Source: Legionella tucsonensis
GTDB lineage: Bacteria; Pseudomonadota; Gammaproteobacteria; Legionellales; Legionellaceae
NCBI RefSeq assembly: GCF_001468035.1
Contig: NZ_LNZA01000001.1
Span: 889,020-953,019, forward strand
Direction of reading: 5' to 3'
DNA length: 64,000 nt
A program made the translations under genes and the position numbers. The notes below the pieces were generated by a model. That model was not told where the DNA came from and searched no databases. It saw nothing but the letters and a program-made list of their open reading frames with translations. Shown here in pieces: positions 31,975-41,739 of this stretch (position 1 is the stretch's first letter; the number at the start of each line of letters is the position of its first letter).

Positions 31975-32985
31975 TCAAGAATTGAGGAACCTTAATGCCA
32001 TCTTTGCGTCGTGATAACCCGCAGCGATTCTCTTTCTGATTGTGTTAGAAGAAAAATCAAAGGGAGCGTTTACATTTTCTGGATGCTTATTTTCAATATA
32101 AACAATATTTTCAATGTACTTGTAATTTATTAGGCGTTGATATCCCGGTAGCTGTTTGATAGGGCTATTAGGAGGTACAATTTTGTCAATTTCATTGATT
32201 ACTTCAATGTATTCATTAATTTTTTCCGTTAACTCTTTATTAAATCTGATCTTATTGGAGAACTGAATTTCAAAAATTCTGTCAAAAACGTCAGCCATAT
32301 TGGCAGGTATTTGCCCTTGGCTAGGGAAAAGATTGATGACAATAATTTGCTTTTCTACTGCAGGATCAGGATCAAGACATTCTAAAACAGGGGAGAGTGG
32401 TGTATTTTCAAATAACCCACCATCCCAATAATAAGTGTTATTTATCATGGTCATAGGAAAACCAGGAGGTAAACTGCCGCTGGCTAAAACATGTAGAGGA
32501 GTAATTTCTGTCCGCTTATTACCTTGATTTGTAAATGTTTTTACCTTTCCAGTTGTAATATCTGTTGCAGTAAGAATTAAACGCGTAGTGGTATTATTTA
32601 CCTTTTTAAAATCAATATACTTTTCTAATAATTGTTGCAAAGGTTTAGTGAAATAAAAACTAGTCCAATCTGCTAAATTCCAATAGTCGGTTCGTGGATA
32701 AAAAAAGGAGGGATTGCCAAATAATGCCAAATAGGAACTCAATTTATCATTTAAAAAAGGAGATGAAAAAATCGTAAACTCTTCCCACATTGCTTCAAGA
32801 GTCATGATGGGATCATCTTTAGATCCGACAAGGGCTACAGCATTAATAGCACCTATAGAAACTCCTGAAACAATATCGAGTGAAAATTGAGGGTTTTCAT
32901 AAAGACATTTTAATGCGCCAAACTCATAAGCTCCCAGCGCACCGCCTCCTTGCAGCACCATCCCTGTTTGTTTCATGTTATCCAT
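31975..32985 (-). CDS. Patatin-like phospholipase
   Basis: 336 residues. Glycine-rich oxyanion motif LQGGGALGAYE near 11-21, nucleophile GVSIG with Ser 43, and catalytic Asp in WDGGLFEN near 188 form the Ser-Asp dyad of patatins. The C-terminal third resembles the DUF3734 extension common in bacterial patatins. No signal peptide. Patatins in Legionella include VipD-type secreted phospholipases, but those have other C-termini, so secretion is open. It is divergent from the giant gene at 33220, with 234 bp between. Confidence 0.88.
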   Translation of the reverse strand: MDNMKQTGMVLQGGGALGAYEFGALKCLYENPQFSLDIVSGVSIGAINAVALVGSKDDPIMTLEAMWEEFTIFSSPFLNDKLSSYLALFGNPSFFYPRTDYWNLADWTSFYFTKPLQQLLEKYIDFKKVNNTTTRLILTATDITTGKVKTFTNQGNKRTEITPLHVLASGSLPPGFPMTMINNTYYWDGGLFENTPLSPVLECLDPDPAVEKQIIVINLFPSQGQIPANMADVFDRIFEIQFSNKIRFNKELTEKINEYIEVINEIDKIVPPNSPIKQLPGYQRLINYKYIENIVYIENKHPENVNAPFDFSSNTIRKRIAAGYHDAKMALRFLNS

Positions 32986-33123
32986 CTTAATATCGGTTGA
33001 TTACCTCTTTAAGTATAGATTACTTTACTCTTTAAATTCGAGGCGCAGAATTAACTTCACTTCATTTTTCCAAGCCTAAGATATTCTCTTTCCAAAATTC
33101 TCTTTTTTTAGTTGTTCAGTATT

Positions 33124-33147
33124 CCTTAATATATTGATTGCTATAAT
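33124..33147 (+). promoter_or_regulatory. Candidate extended -10 promoter and PmrA-like half site of the giant gene
   Basis: TGCTATAAT (33139-33147) is a perfect extended -10, with no good -35 at normal spacing. CTTAATATA (33124-33132) sits just upstream and matches eight of nine bases of the Legionella PmrA half site cTTAATatT (consensus recalled from the literature). PmrA activates many Dot/Icm effector genes. The area is AT-rich, so chance matches are likely and this is only suggestive. Confidence 0.35.
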
Positions 33148-33219
33148 TGTAATCAATTGGTCAAATAAAAAACCAAATGGTGATTATTATTCGTATCAAA
33201 CGAATGATGGAGTAAAAGT

Positions 33220-36200
33220 ATGACAATTTTTGTAAATGATGCTTCATTTGAAAATTTAAATTCTGTATTTGAGTATTTAGATCGTGAATATGAAAATAAA
33301 GATGAATCTGAACCCATGCTTTCTCTAACTTTTCGTTGTAATGAGGCGCTTAAGGAAGATGAATTTGCTCAGTTACTGGCGTTTGTTATTAAAAAACAAA
33401 AAGTTGCTTTTCAAATAAACTTACAAAGAGAAGATCTGGGTGCTTTGACTCAGCAAATGATTGAGCAAAACAAACTTCTTACCGATGCCTATATAGTTAC
33501 CAAAAGAAAGATATTTAGCCAAATTCATCCTGATCCAAAAGACCAATTCATGTCGAAAGGGAAAGAACCTGCTGAAAAAAGCCTCCGTAAAGCCAAGATA
33601 GATTTAGTTAGGGGTGTAAGTGGCGGCATACAAATTCAACAGCAGCAACAACAGCAGCAACAACAGCAGCAACAAACAGTTCAACAGACTACCAATCGGA
33701 AGGCGCGGGAAAAAAGAGAGCGCACGAATCTCGAGCTTGTTATTAAAGCTCCAAGTGAAGAAAATCCTCATGGTGAGTTGATAACTAAGGATAATATTGA
33801 GGAAAAACTAAGAGATTTTACCAATCAGGTTTATCCTGGTCAAAATATTGATTTGAATAAAATATGGACTAATCTAGTAGGTCAAGGTGCTGAGAAAGCT
33901 CAAAAGAAACAACGTATTGAGTCTGTAGAAAGAGAGGCAATGGAGGCGATTATTCGCCACCACACTGAATTTAGTTATGGATTGGTCTTTGACAATTTAC
34001 CTTCAGGTTTTTATATAGAAAAACAGGAAGATGAAACCCAAATATTACGCTACAGTTCTGCACCTCAATATCAAAATGTTACTAATCCACTCACTCTGAA
34101 ACTGACTGAACCTGTCGAATCAATTGGTTCACATCAGCAGTTCATTCTGCAGCTTCTTGCTGGAAAAGAATCCCCACCAGATTACATAAATTCTGCATTA
34201 AATGGCAAAAATAAAGAGCTTAATAAGTCATACCCGAATGCGAGGGATTACAAAAAACGCTTCGCGGAATTAACAGGTACTAATCCATCAAAAATAAAGG
34301 GGGCATTCCACTTTTTCTTAGCTGAATTAGTAGACAATGATCCGCAACGCTTGGAAATGATTAAAAGTCTCCTGAGTTCATTTAACTTTAGTGATAAACA
34401 GTACCAGGGACTTGCTAGGGTACTAATAAATAATGGTGATCGAGGGATATTAAAGTTTTTACAGCAAATGTCTGTTCTCAAAGATAAAGAGTTATTTACA
34501 ATTTTTGATAAGGTTTTTCTGCAAAACAACTTTAATTATGACGCTTTGCTTACTGAGCGTGGCCTGAAAAATTTGGAAAAAATGTCCAAACTCACTGGAC
34601 CACAATTGACATGGTGGGAATCCCTTATAACCGAACATCAAAAAGCAGGAGCTCCTACTGATTTTAATGAATTGTTCGAAGCATACAATTATTTTCTCGA
34701 AGAGATGGAGAAATTAGGACTGAAACAACTCCCACTTGCTTGCCCTATCAAGAATTTTGAGAATATGAAGCCAGCGTTAGATAGAACCTTAACTATTCTT
34801 CGTAATGCAAGTGATAGGGAGGAGCAACTAGCTTGCTTGGAAGGTTTGGATTATGGTCTTTATAGTGCCTATCATGCCAGTCAATATAATGGTTATAAAA
34901 TAGTAGCCAAGGAAATGGGAGTTAAACCAGAAAATGAAGGTGATCGTTTAAGCTATTCCTTTAGAAATATTCCAGAATTTTTCACAAAAGGAACTTTTTC
35001 TGGGATGGATGATGCTGAGAATTTTGACTATAAAAAATCGGAAGAATTTTTTTATCGCTTTATTGGTCAACAGGAATGTGCTTTTTCATTAGATACTTAT
35101 AAAGAAATTGTACAACTAGTTGCTGAACAAACGGAATTTCCCGACCGAGCAGATAAAGCTAATATGCTATGTATTATCGCATTGATTACAACTGGACCTA
35201 ATGCATTAAGAAAAACTAATGATCCTGTGAGCGAAGTACGCTCCCTTCTTAATCGTATCGAGCGTTATCAAAAGACTTTGGAAGGACCACGGGCTAATTC
35301 CCATTTAGCACAAGGGCCTTTATCCTCTCTAAAAAATGCTGATCCTAAGTTTTTACCAACTCCAGCTGAAATAGAAAAAATTATCGATTTCTTAGCTGAA
35401 GAAGAGAATGTGGACATACATCTACGTACTACAATTAACCTCCTACCATACTATGAAGATAAAGTTTATCTGATGCTTGATAACCTCAAGCAACGAAGAA
35501 TCATGGAGGCACAAGGCAATAATCAAATTGAGCAAATATCTTTTGAACTTTTATTTGGCATTATAGTTGATCCACGATTTCAGGAGTCACTTATAGGTAA
35601 TGAGTTTAAGAGAACACAAGGCCTATTTGAACAAAATCCTGCAGGTAAAGAGGATATGCAACGCTTTGTAGCGATGCTTTCATTGCTAAGTGATGAACTC
35701 ACAGAAGCCACTAGAGCCGATTTTAGTGAGAAAGTACTAAATTTAGCAGGAAAAGTACGGATTTTACCTAGAAACCAACGCGATTTATTCTTCTCTATAA
35801 TAGGAGATATAGACATTACTAGATCCACTTCACTGCCTTCTTTTGATAATCTGTCGGATATCCTACAAGAAATAATAGATCCTAATCAAGACTATAATAG
35901 CCGAGAGGCTATGTTAGAATTAGTTCAAGATGTTCTTCCTGATACCAAAATTGGTAAAGAACCAATTAATGAATCATTGGCTGGATTAGTTGGTGTTTTT
36001 CAAGATTTCTTTAAAGATATGAACTTCAGTGAGCTTATTGAAAAAGCTATTGTTGAAGATATAGTACCAAATATTCCATGGCCTCTTAAAGAAACGGCAG
36101 CAGGGACGTTGAGACAGGATACCGCAGCATTTCGTACTGCAGTCGATCAATTTAAAGATTCTTTAGCAGTCGAACTGGTTGACCTTGAAGAGGTATTAAT

Positions 36201-39200
36201 AAAATTAAAAAACCTGGATAACGAAACAGCGAAACTTGTTAATTATAAGTTTGCCAAAATTCCAGTCTTACCTTTTATACAAGGAAAAATTCTAAGTCTG
36301 GCTGGGGAAGAGCATCAAGATAAACTGGCTGCGTTCTTTGAGAGAAAAACGTTAATGGTTTTACTCAAAGAAAATCTTGAAGCGCGTTTTAAGCAAAATC
36401 TAAATAGCTCAATCAAAGTATTGCAAACCGCTAATGAACCATTTAATAAGTTTCTAACAGATGCCTTAGGTGGGATCGATGATAGAAAACCAATTGATAA
36501 TGCATTAAAAGAATACAGTGATCGTTTTGACATAGTTAATGGATTTACCAATGCACTCATTCGGATTAGAAATCGTAACGAAGCGGACTATCGAAGAGTA
36601 CTGGCATTAATTAACTCCCCTAATAATTTGCCTCATTTCCAAATGCCCAAGATGTTACAAATGACTCAAATCATGAGTAATTTGTTAGAACAACCTAATG
36701 TGTCTATTGAATCGCAACTCAATATTATTTTAAATGCTTTAGAGACACATAAACCCAGCATAGAAACAATTCAAAAATCTTTGGAACAAGTCAAACTACT
36801 GGTAGAGTCTAGTGAATTGTTGAGCGCAGAAGCTTATAAAGCGTTGTTAAAGGCTTCTTTAAATCATAATTTATCTAAACCAGAACTTTTTCCACTCAAG
36901 CAAATGATAGCGCTTAAGTCAATTCCTAATATTGATGAAGAGCAAGCCGAGGAATTATTTAGCCGCCTTGTGAGTGTAGTGGAACGCATTCCTTCGGATC
37001 TTATTACCCCATTAATAAGTACAACAACGAATGCAATTGGCAGCAAAGTAGCAATCACACCGACTATAGTTCCCTTTGCGATACTTTTGTTGAAAAAATT
37101 TACTAATTGCAACGAATTGGAAGTTCAAACCTATAAAGAATTATTTAATAGTTTACCCGAAGATCCGGAAATACAAGCGAAATGGATTAAAATTATTGCT
37201 CGTGCAACTGCTGCAACTGATGTAACTCTTGAGCAGATTAAGTTACTACAAGCAGGTTTGGTAAAACATGCTTTATCTACAGATAAAATTGTCAATTTAT
37301 TTTCTTTTCAACCTTACCCAAAATTAGAGGGATTATTGACTGCTCTGGCTTCAGATAATGAACAGGCACTCGATCAATTTATAATGCATTTCGATAAAGA
37401 TCCAAAATCTGGCCGTGCTCCTAGCAAAGATCCAATCACAGGCGAAGTAGTTAAAACGACTGAACAAATTATTCATGATCAATTCGAGACAAACCGTATT
37501 CAATCGGTAATAACAGGGATTAAAGGTATCCTTGAAAATAAAAATCTCTCCTCGCAACAACAATATGATTTGACTCAACAAATTGTTTACATCAACGCCA
37601 TAGGTAAAGATTTCCAACTCAAGATTGGGGAAAAAACTTACCCCAAATTAATCGAGGCAAGCCGTGAACAACTGCGTGAACTTTCAGATGAATTAATCAA
37701 ACAATTAAGGACCCCAGGCCATACTCCAGAAGAAGAACGCGCGATTAATTTAAAATTGCTGGCAGTTATGCGTGAAATGCATTTCCGCAGTACTGGAAAA
37801 TTTCCGCGAACAACGCAAATGATTACTTTGCTGCTCTCACTTGATAATCCTGATAATTTGTTAATGGAAATCAATACAGGTGAAGGAAAGAGTATCACTA
37901 CAGCATTACTTGCTGCATTACAATGGGCAAAAGCAAAAGGAGATACGGTTAATGTGTGTACCGCCAATATGGGTTTGGTTGACCAAGACTACACCCAAAA
38001 AGGTGCGGTAAACTTTTTCGATTGTATGGGTATACCTTCCGCTATTGTACGTTCTGACTCACCTGCTGGAACTTATAAAGTTGGTGGTATTAACTATTCC
38101 AACGTTGCTAATTTATCTTTATATCGTTCACGAGCCAAACTGGAAGGTGAGTCACTTACCGCAATGGTTGATGATCGCGAAATTGCAACTCATTTAATAC
38201 TTGATGAGTCAGATTATGTTACGTTGGAAGATAAGACACTCTTTAACTTGGCAATGGGAGTAGATGGTGGTGATGATAATCCTTTAGCCTGGGTGTATCC
38301 ATTAATTAATGAATTTATCGATAAGAAAGAATTCCTAAATCTTAATGTAGATAAAGGAGACGTCTGGACCAGATTACGCGATATTAAAGAGCTTAAAATC
38401 TTTTTGGATGAACGTGCAGGAACTGTAGAAAATAAAAAATTATTAGCCAGCCTGGATGATAAAAAATTTGATAACTGGTTGAGTGCTGCTTGTGTAGCTA
38501 AGAGCCGAATTCCTGGTACCAATTATATCATTCAAAAAGAAAAGCGAATGTTAAATGGAGAGGAAAAAACAGTACATATTGTTGTGCCTTTAATTAATAC
38601 GGTACCTCAATTTGGTGCTATTTTTTCTAATAGTGAACAACAATTCCTCCAGGCTCGTTTACAAAAAGAAGATACAAAAGGACGTTTATTCCCGATTGAT
38701 CCGGAAAAGTTATTTATTGCTAGCGAATCAGCCAAAGATTTCATTGATACTCATCGTAAGCGAGGCAGGATTATAGGTATTTCAGGTACGGTAGGTGTGC
38801 CTTATGAGTTAATGGAGCAACAGGTTAAATATGGCTTAAAGGCGATCAGTATTCCTCCTCATGAAACAAATCTTCGCGTTGAATTAAAAACTCGTGTTGC
38901 CAAATCAAGTGCAGCTCAAGTAGATGAGATTAAGAAACACTATAGTTCTCTTATAAAAACAAACAGTGAGCAAACACAACCTGTATTAATGATTTGTAAA
39001 GACATTAACCAGGCCCGTGACTTATATAACAAATTAGGCTCTCCCGCTGGGCAAATTGAGGGAAAAGAGCTGCAAATAATTACTGGTGAGGAATCTGAAG
39101 AAGAACGTCAACGGATGATCGAAAAAGCAGGTCAACCTAATGTCTTTACGATTTCCACTTCGTTACTTGGTAGAGGAACAGATATCGATCCAAAGCATGA

Positions 39201-41739
39201 CGATGGCTTATTTGTTATCCAGGCTTATCTGGATACAGAGCGGAATACACGCCAAATCATTGGTCGAGCTGCTCGTAATGGAAAAGTGGGTCAATATGTT
39301 GCTATCTATGATGAAAATGGTATACCCCATCGGCAACAATTTGGTTCGCTGATGAAAATGTCTTCTGCTGAACGGGAAAAAACGCTGAAAAAAATTCAAA
39401 AAATAATGAATCAAGAAGCGGCTGTTGAACGACACTTTATCCAGGAAGTTGCTATGATTCAACAGGTTGCAATGAAGCAATTTGATGAGTGGCAAGGATT
39501 TCTGAATCATTTACATAGTGAACCAGAGCGTAAAGAGCTTAAAAAATCACTCTTATTGATGCGTGAGGGATTGATTACACAGCTCACTGAACAATGGAGG
39601 TTGAGACTTGAAGAGTCTGATTCAAAGAAAGAATATCCTAATCCTTATATTCGTCGAGATTCTCAAGGAAAATTGATCACTCAAGATCTTAATGCAGCTT
39701 TGAAAAGTTTTGAAGAGGATGCGGCCAAAATTTGGGCAGAGACTCGAGTTAAATTAAGCGGAAAAACGGAGAATAAGCTCAATGTACCTGTTGAACAATT
39801 GCGTGCAGAATATATGCTTCAGATTGATTTTTCTGAGCAATTAAAGTTAAGTAAATTTAATGCACGTGAGGAAAGAAAAGCCGCTGCCAAAGAACAGGAA
39901 CTTGCCTTAAGACGTATAGAGTCCGGTTTGGATCCGGATGCTGCTGTATTGCGCTTTGGTGGAACCGATGGTGTGCCCGAGGAGATGAAACAACGTTCAG
40001 CTTGGACGCAGTTAAAGTTAATTGCAAGTAATTTCAATGATGTGGCTGAACGAACCTCTTTAAAGGATACAATCAGACTTCCTTTATTGGAAGGGGAGAA
40101 ATCCGAAAGTAATGAGCGCTTAGAGCAGACATTTACTCAATTTGCTACAGCTTTTCAGGATCTTAAAGCACAAGGATCTTTAAGTGAACAAAATCGCATG
40201 CAGCCTGTAGTGGTTGAGTTTCTTGCTGTTTATAATCAGGTTAAGGGTCTTTTTTCTCATGAAGTGGATCATGAAGTGGATCATGAAGTGGATGGACCTG
40301 GAGAGGATGCTGAGGAACAATCACTACCTAGAATAATGAACCAATTGCAAACTGATTATATTGATACTGTGGCGAGTCAACTTGCGAAGGATTTGGATCA
40401 CATGTTTTCTTGGGCGAAAGAGCAGAAAGGATTTTTCTACTTCATAGAGCGGACTGCTGTTAAAAATGCAGTGGCAGAAATTCTCGCTGCTACTAATGCA
40501 CTTACTAAGGCTGACCCAGAGGAAAAACAGGAAAAAATAAAAGAACTCTATCGATTATTACAAAAGCACCAAGCCAAATTGGAGGATTTGTGGATTCCTT
40601 CTTTTGGCCATAAAAATACACGTGATCTTATTAAAAATACCCTAAGGACTTTTGATGACTTGGCACGTGTTGCGGATTTACCTCCAACGTTTAGAGCTGA
40701 ATGCCGTGAAGAAGCTTTATTTGACGTACATTTTGAGAAGTATTCATCACTTATTGCTGAAACGGACAAAAAAATACAGCAGAAATATCCTGAAAAAGAT
40801 CAATCGCAGGCAGCTAAAAAAGCGAGGGAGGATTGGAAAGCAATTAAAGCAGAAATAGAAGACATTCACCAAAATAATAAAAGTTTGTATGCATTTTCCG
40901 AGATCGATCAATGTCTTGCTCGCCATAAAAGGATATTACAAAATAGTAGCTCACCGCTTCTTAAGTTCTTACAAGAATTAATCTATAAGTTACTTCCTAA
41001 ATCAGAAGAGGTAAGCGAGCAATATCCAGAGCTAATGGATAACAGTCGCTATCTATCAAATAAAGCGGAACAAGTTCAAAAAACTTTAACTGGGCTCCAG
41101 AATGTTGATAGTGTGAAACATGTATCAATTAAGCATGGCCATACCGGCTTTAGCGAATATTTCGACTTAGTCGTAGAGGGGGCGGGCAAGGAAGCGGTAT
41201 TTAAAGATTTTACTCGTTATAATACGATGTTAGATAGCCTTACAGCAAAACTTCAAAGCAAAAAAGAAGACAGATGTATCCTGCGAGAAAAACATACTAA
41301 CCTCCACCAATACATTGAAACAAAAATTTCAAAACCAATTACTGGGGAACAACCTGTACTTCCAATTGGGGAGGGATTGCCAGAACAATTTAATGAGACA
41401 GTCAGAGAAATTAATACGCATATCAATTTATTAAATAGCGACGGTGTTTTAAATGATAATGAATCGTTTTCTGTTGAAGCAAGAAGACATATTAGTAATC
41501 GCACATTGGTTAGTGATTTGACCGCACACAATTACCCAGAGATTTTACAAAACTTTACTGACGAAAGAACCAAGCGGATTTTTGCAGAATATTTCAAAAC
41601 TTTCAGTGAGAATACAAAAGTAGTAAAGATGTTAGTAAAGACGAAAACAGCATTACTGACACAACTTGTGGAAGCTGAAAAAGCGAAAGAAAAAAAAGAA
41701 AGGGGGGGGGGTTCTAAATTTTATTTCCACTTTGGGTAG
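33220..41739 (+). CDS. Giant protein with central SecA-like motor domain, candidate effector; 3' end frameshifted
   Basis: 2839 residues, three times the size of SecA. The ATG follows GGAG at 33209. Order: N-terminal helical region (about 1-1500) with a 13-Gln run at 140-152; a SecA-type motor (about 1530-2060) with NTGEGKS at 1552-1558, DESD at 1662-1665, an ISGTVG segment like SecA's AGMTGTA, GRGTDID at 1984-1990 and GRAARNG from 2015; then a coiled-coil-rich C-terminus with a triple HEVD repeat near 2347. The SecA motif order and spacing are kept; the zinc-binding tail is not seen. Size, poly-Gln, absence of a signal peptide and context suggest a translocated effector (inference). The frame ends early because of a 10-G run at 41702; see the next entries. 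It is not the housekeeping SecA. Confidence 0.85.
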   Translation: MTIFVNDASFENLNSVFEYLDREYENKDESEPMLSLTFRCNEALKEDEFAQLLAFVIKKQKVAFQINLQREDLGALTQQMIEQNKLLTDAYIVTKRKIFSQIHPDPKDQFMSKGKEPAEKSLRKAKIDLVRGVSGGIQIQQQQQQQQQQQQQTVQQTTNRKAREKRERTNLELVIKAPSEENPHGELITKDNIEEKLRDFTNQVYPGQNIDLNKIWTNLVGQGAEKAQKKQRIESVEREAMEAIIRHHTEFSYGLVFDNLPSGFYIEKQEDETQILRYSSAPQYQNVTNPLTLKLTEPVESIGSHQQFILQLLAGKESPPDYINSALNGKNKELNKSYPNARDYKKRFAELTGTNPSKIKGAFHFFLAELVDNDPQRLEMIKSLLSSFNFSDKQYQGLARVLINNGDRGILKFLQQMSVLKDKELFTIFDKVFLQNNFNYDALLTERGLKNLEKMSKLTGPQLTWWESLITEHQKAGAPTDFNELFEAYNYFLEEMEKLGLKQLPLACPIKNFENMKPALDRTLTILRNASDREEQLACLEGLDYGLYSAYHASQYNGYKIVAKEMGVKPENEGDRLSYSFRNIPEFFTKGTFSGMDDAENFDYKKSEEFFYRFIGQQECAFSLDTYKEIVQLVAEQTEFPDRADKANMLCIIALITTGPNALRKTNDPVSEVRSLLNRIERYQKTLEGPRANSHLAQGPLSSLKNADPKFLPTPAEIEKIIDFLAEEENVDIHLRTTINLLPYYEDKVYLMLDNLKQRRIMEAQGNNQIEQISFELLFGIIVDPRFQESLIGNEFKRTQGLFEQNPAGKEDMQRFVAMLSLLSDELTEATRADFSEKVLNLAGKVRILPRNQRDLFFSIIGDIDITRSTSLPSFDNLSDILQEIIDPNQDYNSREAMLELVQDVLPDTKIGKEPINESLAGLVGVFQDFFKDMNFSELIEKAIVEDIVPNIPWPLKETAAGTLRQDTAAFRTAVDQFKDSLAVELVDLEEVLIKLKNLDNETAKLVNYKFAKIPVLPFIQGKILSLAGEEHQDKLAAFFERKTLMVLLKENLEARFKQNLNSSIKVLQTANEPFNKFLTDALGGIDDRKPIDNALKEYSDRFDIVNGFTNALIRIRNRNEADYRRVLALINSPNNLPHFQMPKMLQMTQIMSNLLEQPNVSIESQLNIILNALETHKPSIETIQKSLEQVKLLVESSELLSAEAYKALLKASLNHNLSKPELFPLKQMIALKSIPNIDEEQAEELFSRLVSVVERIPSDLITPLISTTTNAIGSKVAITPTIVPFAILLLKKFTNCNELEVQTYKELFNSLPEDPEIQAKWIKIIARATAATDVTLEQIKLLQAGLVKHALSTDKIVNLFSFQPYPKLEGLLTALASDNEQALDQFIMHFDKDPKSGRAPSKDPITGEVVKTTEQIIHDQFETNRIQSVITGIKGILENKNLSSQQQYDLTQQIVYINAIGKDFQLKIGEKTYPKLIEASREQLRELSDELIKQLRTPGHTPEEERAINLKLLAVMREMHFRSTGKFPRTTQMITLLLSLDNPDNLLMEINTGEGKSITTALLAALQWAKAKGDTVNVCTANMGLVDQDYTQKGAVNFFDCMGIPSAIVRSDSPAGTYKVGGINYSNVANLSLYRSRAKLEGESLTAMVDDREIATHLILDESDYVTLEDKTLFNLAMGVDGGDDNPLAWVYPLINEFIDKKEFLNLNVDKGDVWTRLRDIKELKIFLDERAGTVENKKLLASLDDKKFDNWLSAACVAKSRIPGTNYIIQKEKRMLNGEEKTVHIVVPLINTVPQFGAIFSNSEQQFLQARLQKEDTKGRLFPIDPEKLFIASESAKDFIDTHRKRGRIIGISGTVGVPYELMEQQVKYGLKAISIPPHETNLRVELKTRVAKSSAAQVDEIKKHYSSLIKTNSEQTQPVLMICKDINQARDLYNKLGSPAGQIEGKELQIITGEESEEERQRMIEKAGQPNVFTISTSLLGRGTDIDPKHDDGLFVIQAYLDTERNTRQIIGRAARNGKVGQYVAIYDENGIPHRQQFGSLMKMSSAEREKTLKKIQKIMNQEAAVERHFIQEVAMIQQVAMKQFDEWQGFLNHLHSEPERKELKKSLLLMREGLITQLTEQWRLRLEESDSKKEYPNPYIRRDSQGKLITQDLNAALKSFEEDAAKIWAETRVKLSGKTENKLNVPVEQLRAEYMLQIDFSEQLKLSKFNAREERKAAAKEQELALRRIESGLDPDAAVLRFGGTDGVPEEMKQRSAWTQLKLIASNFNDVAERTSLKDTIRLPLLEGEKSESNERLEQTFTQFATAFQDLKAQGSLSEQNRMQPVVVEFLAVYNQVKGLFSHEVDHEVDHEVDGPGEDAEEQSLPRIMNQLQTDYIDTVASQLAKDLDHMFSWAKEQKGFFYFIERTAVKNAVAEILAATNALTKADPEEKQEKIKELYRLLQKHQAKLEDLWIPSFGHKNTRDLIKNTLRTFDDLARVADLPPTFRAECREEALFDVHFEKYSSLIAETDKKIQQKYPEKDQSQAAKKAREDWKAIKAEIEDIHQNNKSLYAFSEIDQCLARHKRILQNSSSPLLKFLQELIYKLLPKSEEVSEQYPELMDNSRYLSNKAEQVQKTLTGLQNVDSVKHVSIKHGHTGFSEYFDLVVEGAGKEAVFKDFTRYNTMLDSLTAKLQSKKEDRCILREKHTNLHQYIETKISKPITGEQPVLPIGEGLPEQFNETVREINTHINLLNSDGVLNDNESFSVEARRHISNRTLVSDLTAHNYPEILQNFTDERTKRIFAEYFKTFSENTKVVKMLVKTKTALLTQLVEAEKAKEKKERGGGSKFYFHFG
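33637..33675 (+). repeat. Poly-glutamine tract (CAR repeat)
   Basis: Thirteen consecutive Gln codons arranged as a CAGCAGCAACAA 12-nt unit repeated about three times, in frame inside the giant gene. Interspersed CAG/CAA pairs form a near-perfect tandem repeat that can change length in multiples of three or twelve without breaking the frame. Confidence 0.95.
40258..40293 (+). repeat. Three tandem 12-nt repeats in the giant gene
   Basis: CATGAAGTGGAT occurs three times in a row, encoding HEVD three times (residues about 2347-2358), followed by an acidic linker (GPGEDAEEQ). The identity of the copies at DNA level indicates recent slippage expansion. Confidence 0.95.
41702..41711 (+). repeat. 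Ten-G homopolymer that shifts the frame of the giant gene
   Basis: G at 41702-41711, following an A-rich stretch. With ten G the giant frame closes 28 nt later at 41739. With nine (or twelve) G it would run on through the coding text to 42187, giving about 2988 residues. Long G runs are prone both to slippage in vivo and to miscounting in sequencing, so the real state cannot be judged from this copy. Confidence 0.9.

Noticed and set aside
33637-33675. CAG/CAA array as a CRISPR or regulatory repeat
   Set aside because: It is in frame and codes for Gln; there are no spacers.
33220-41739. Housekeeping SecA
   Set aside because: Three times too long, motifs altered (GEGKS, DESD, GRAAR), no C-terminal zinc motif.
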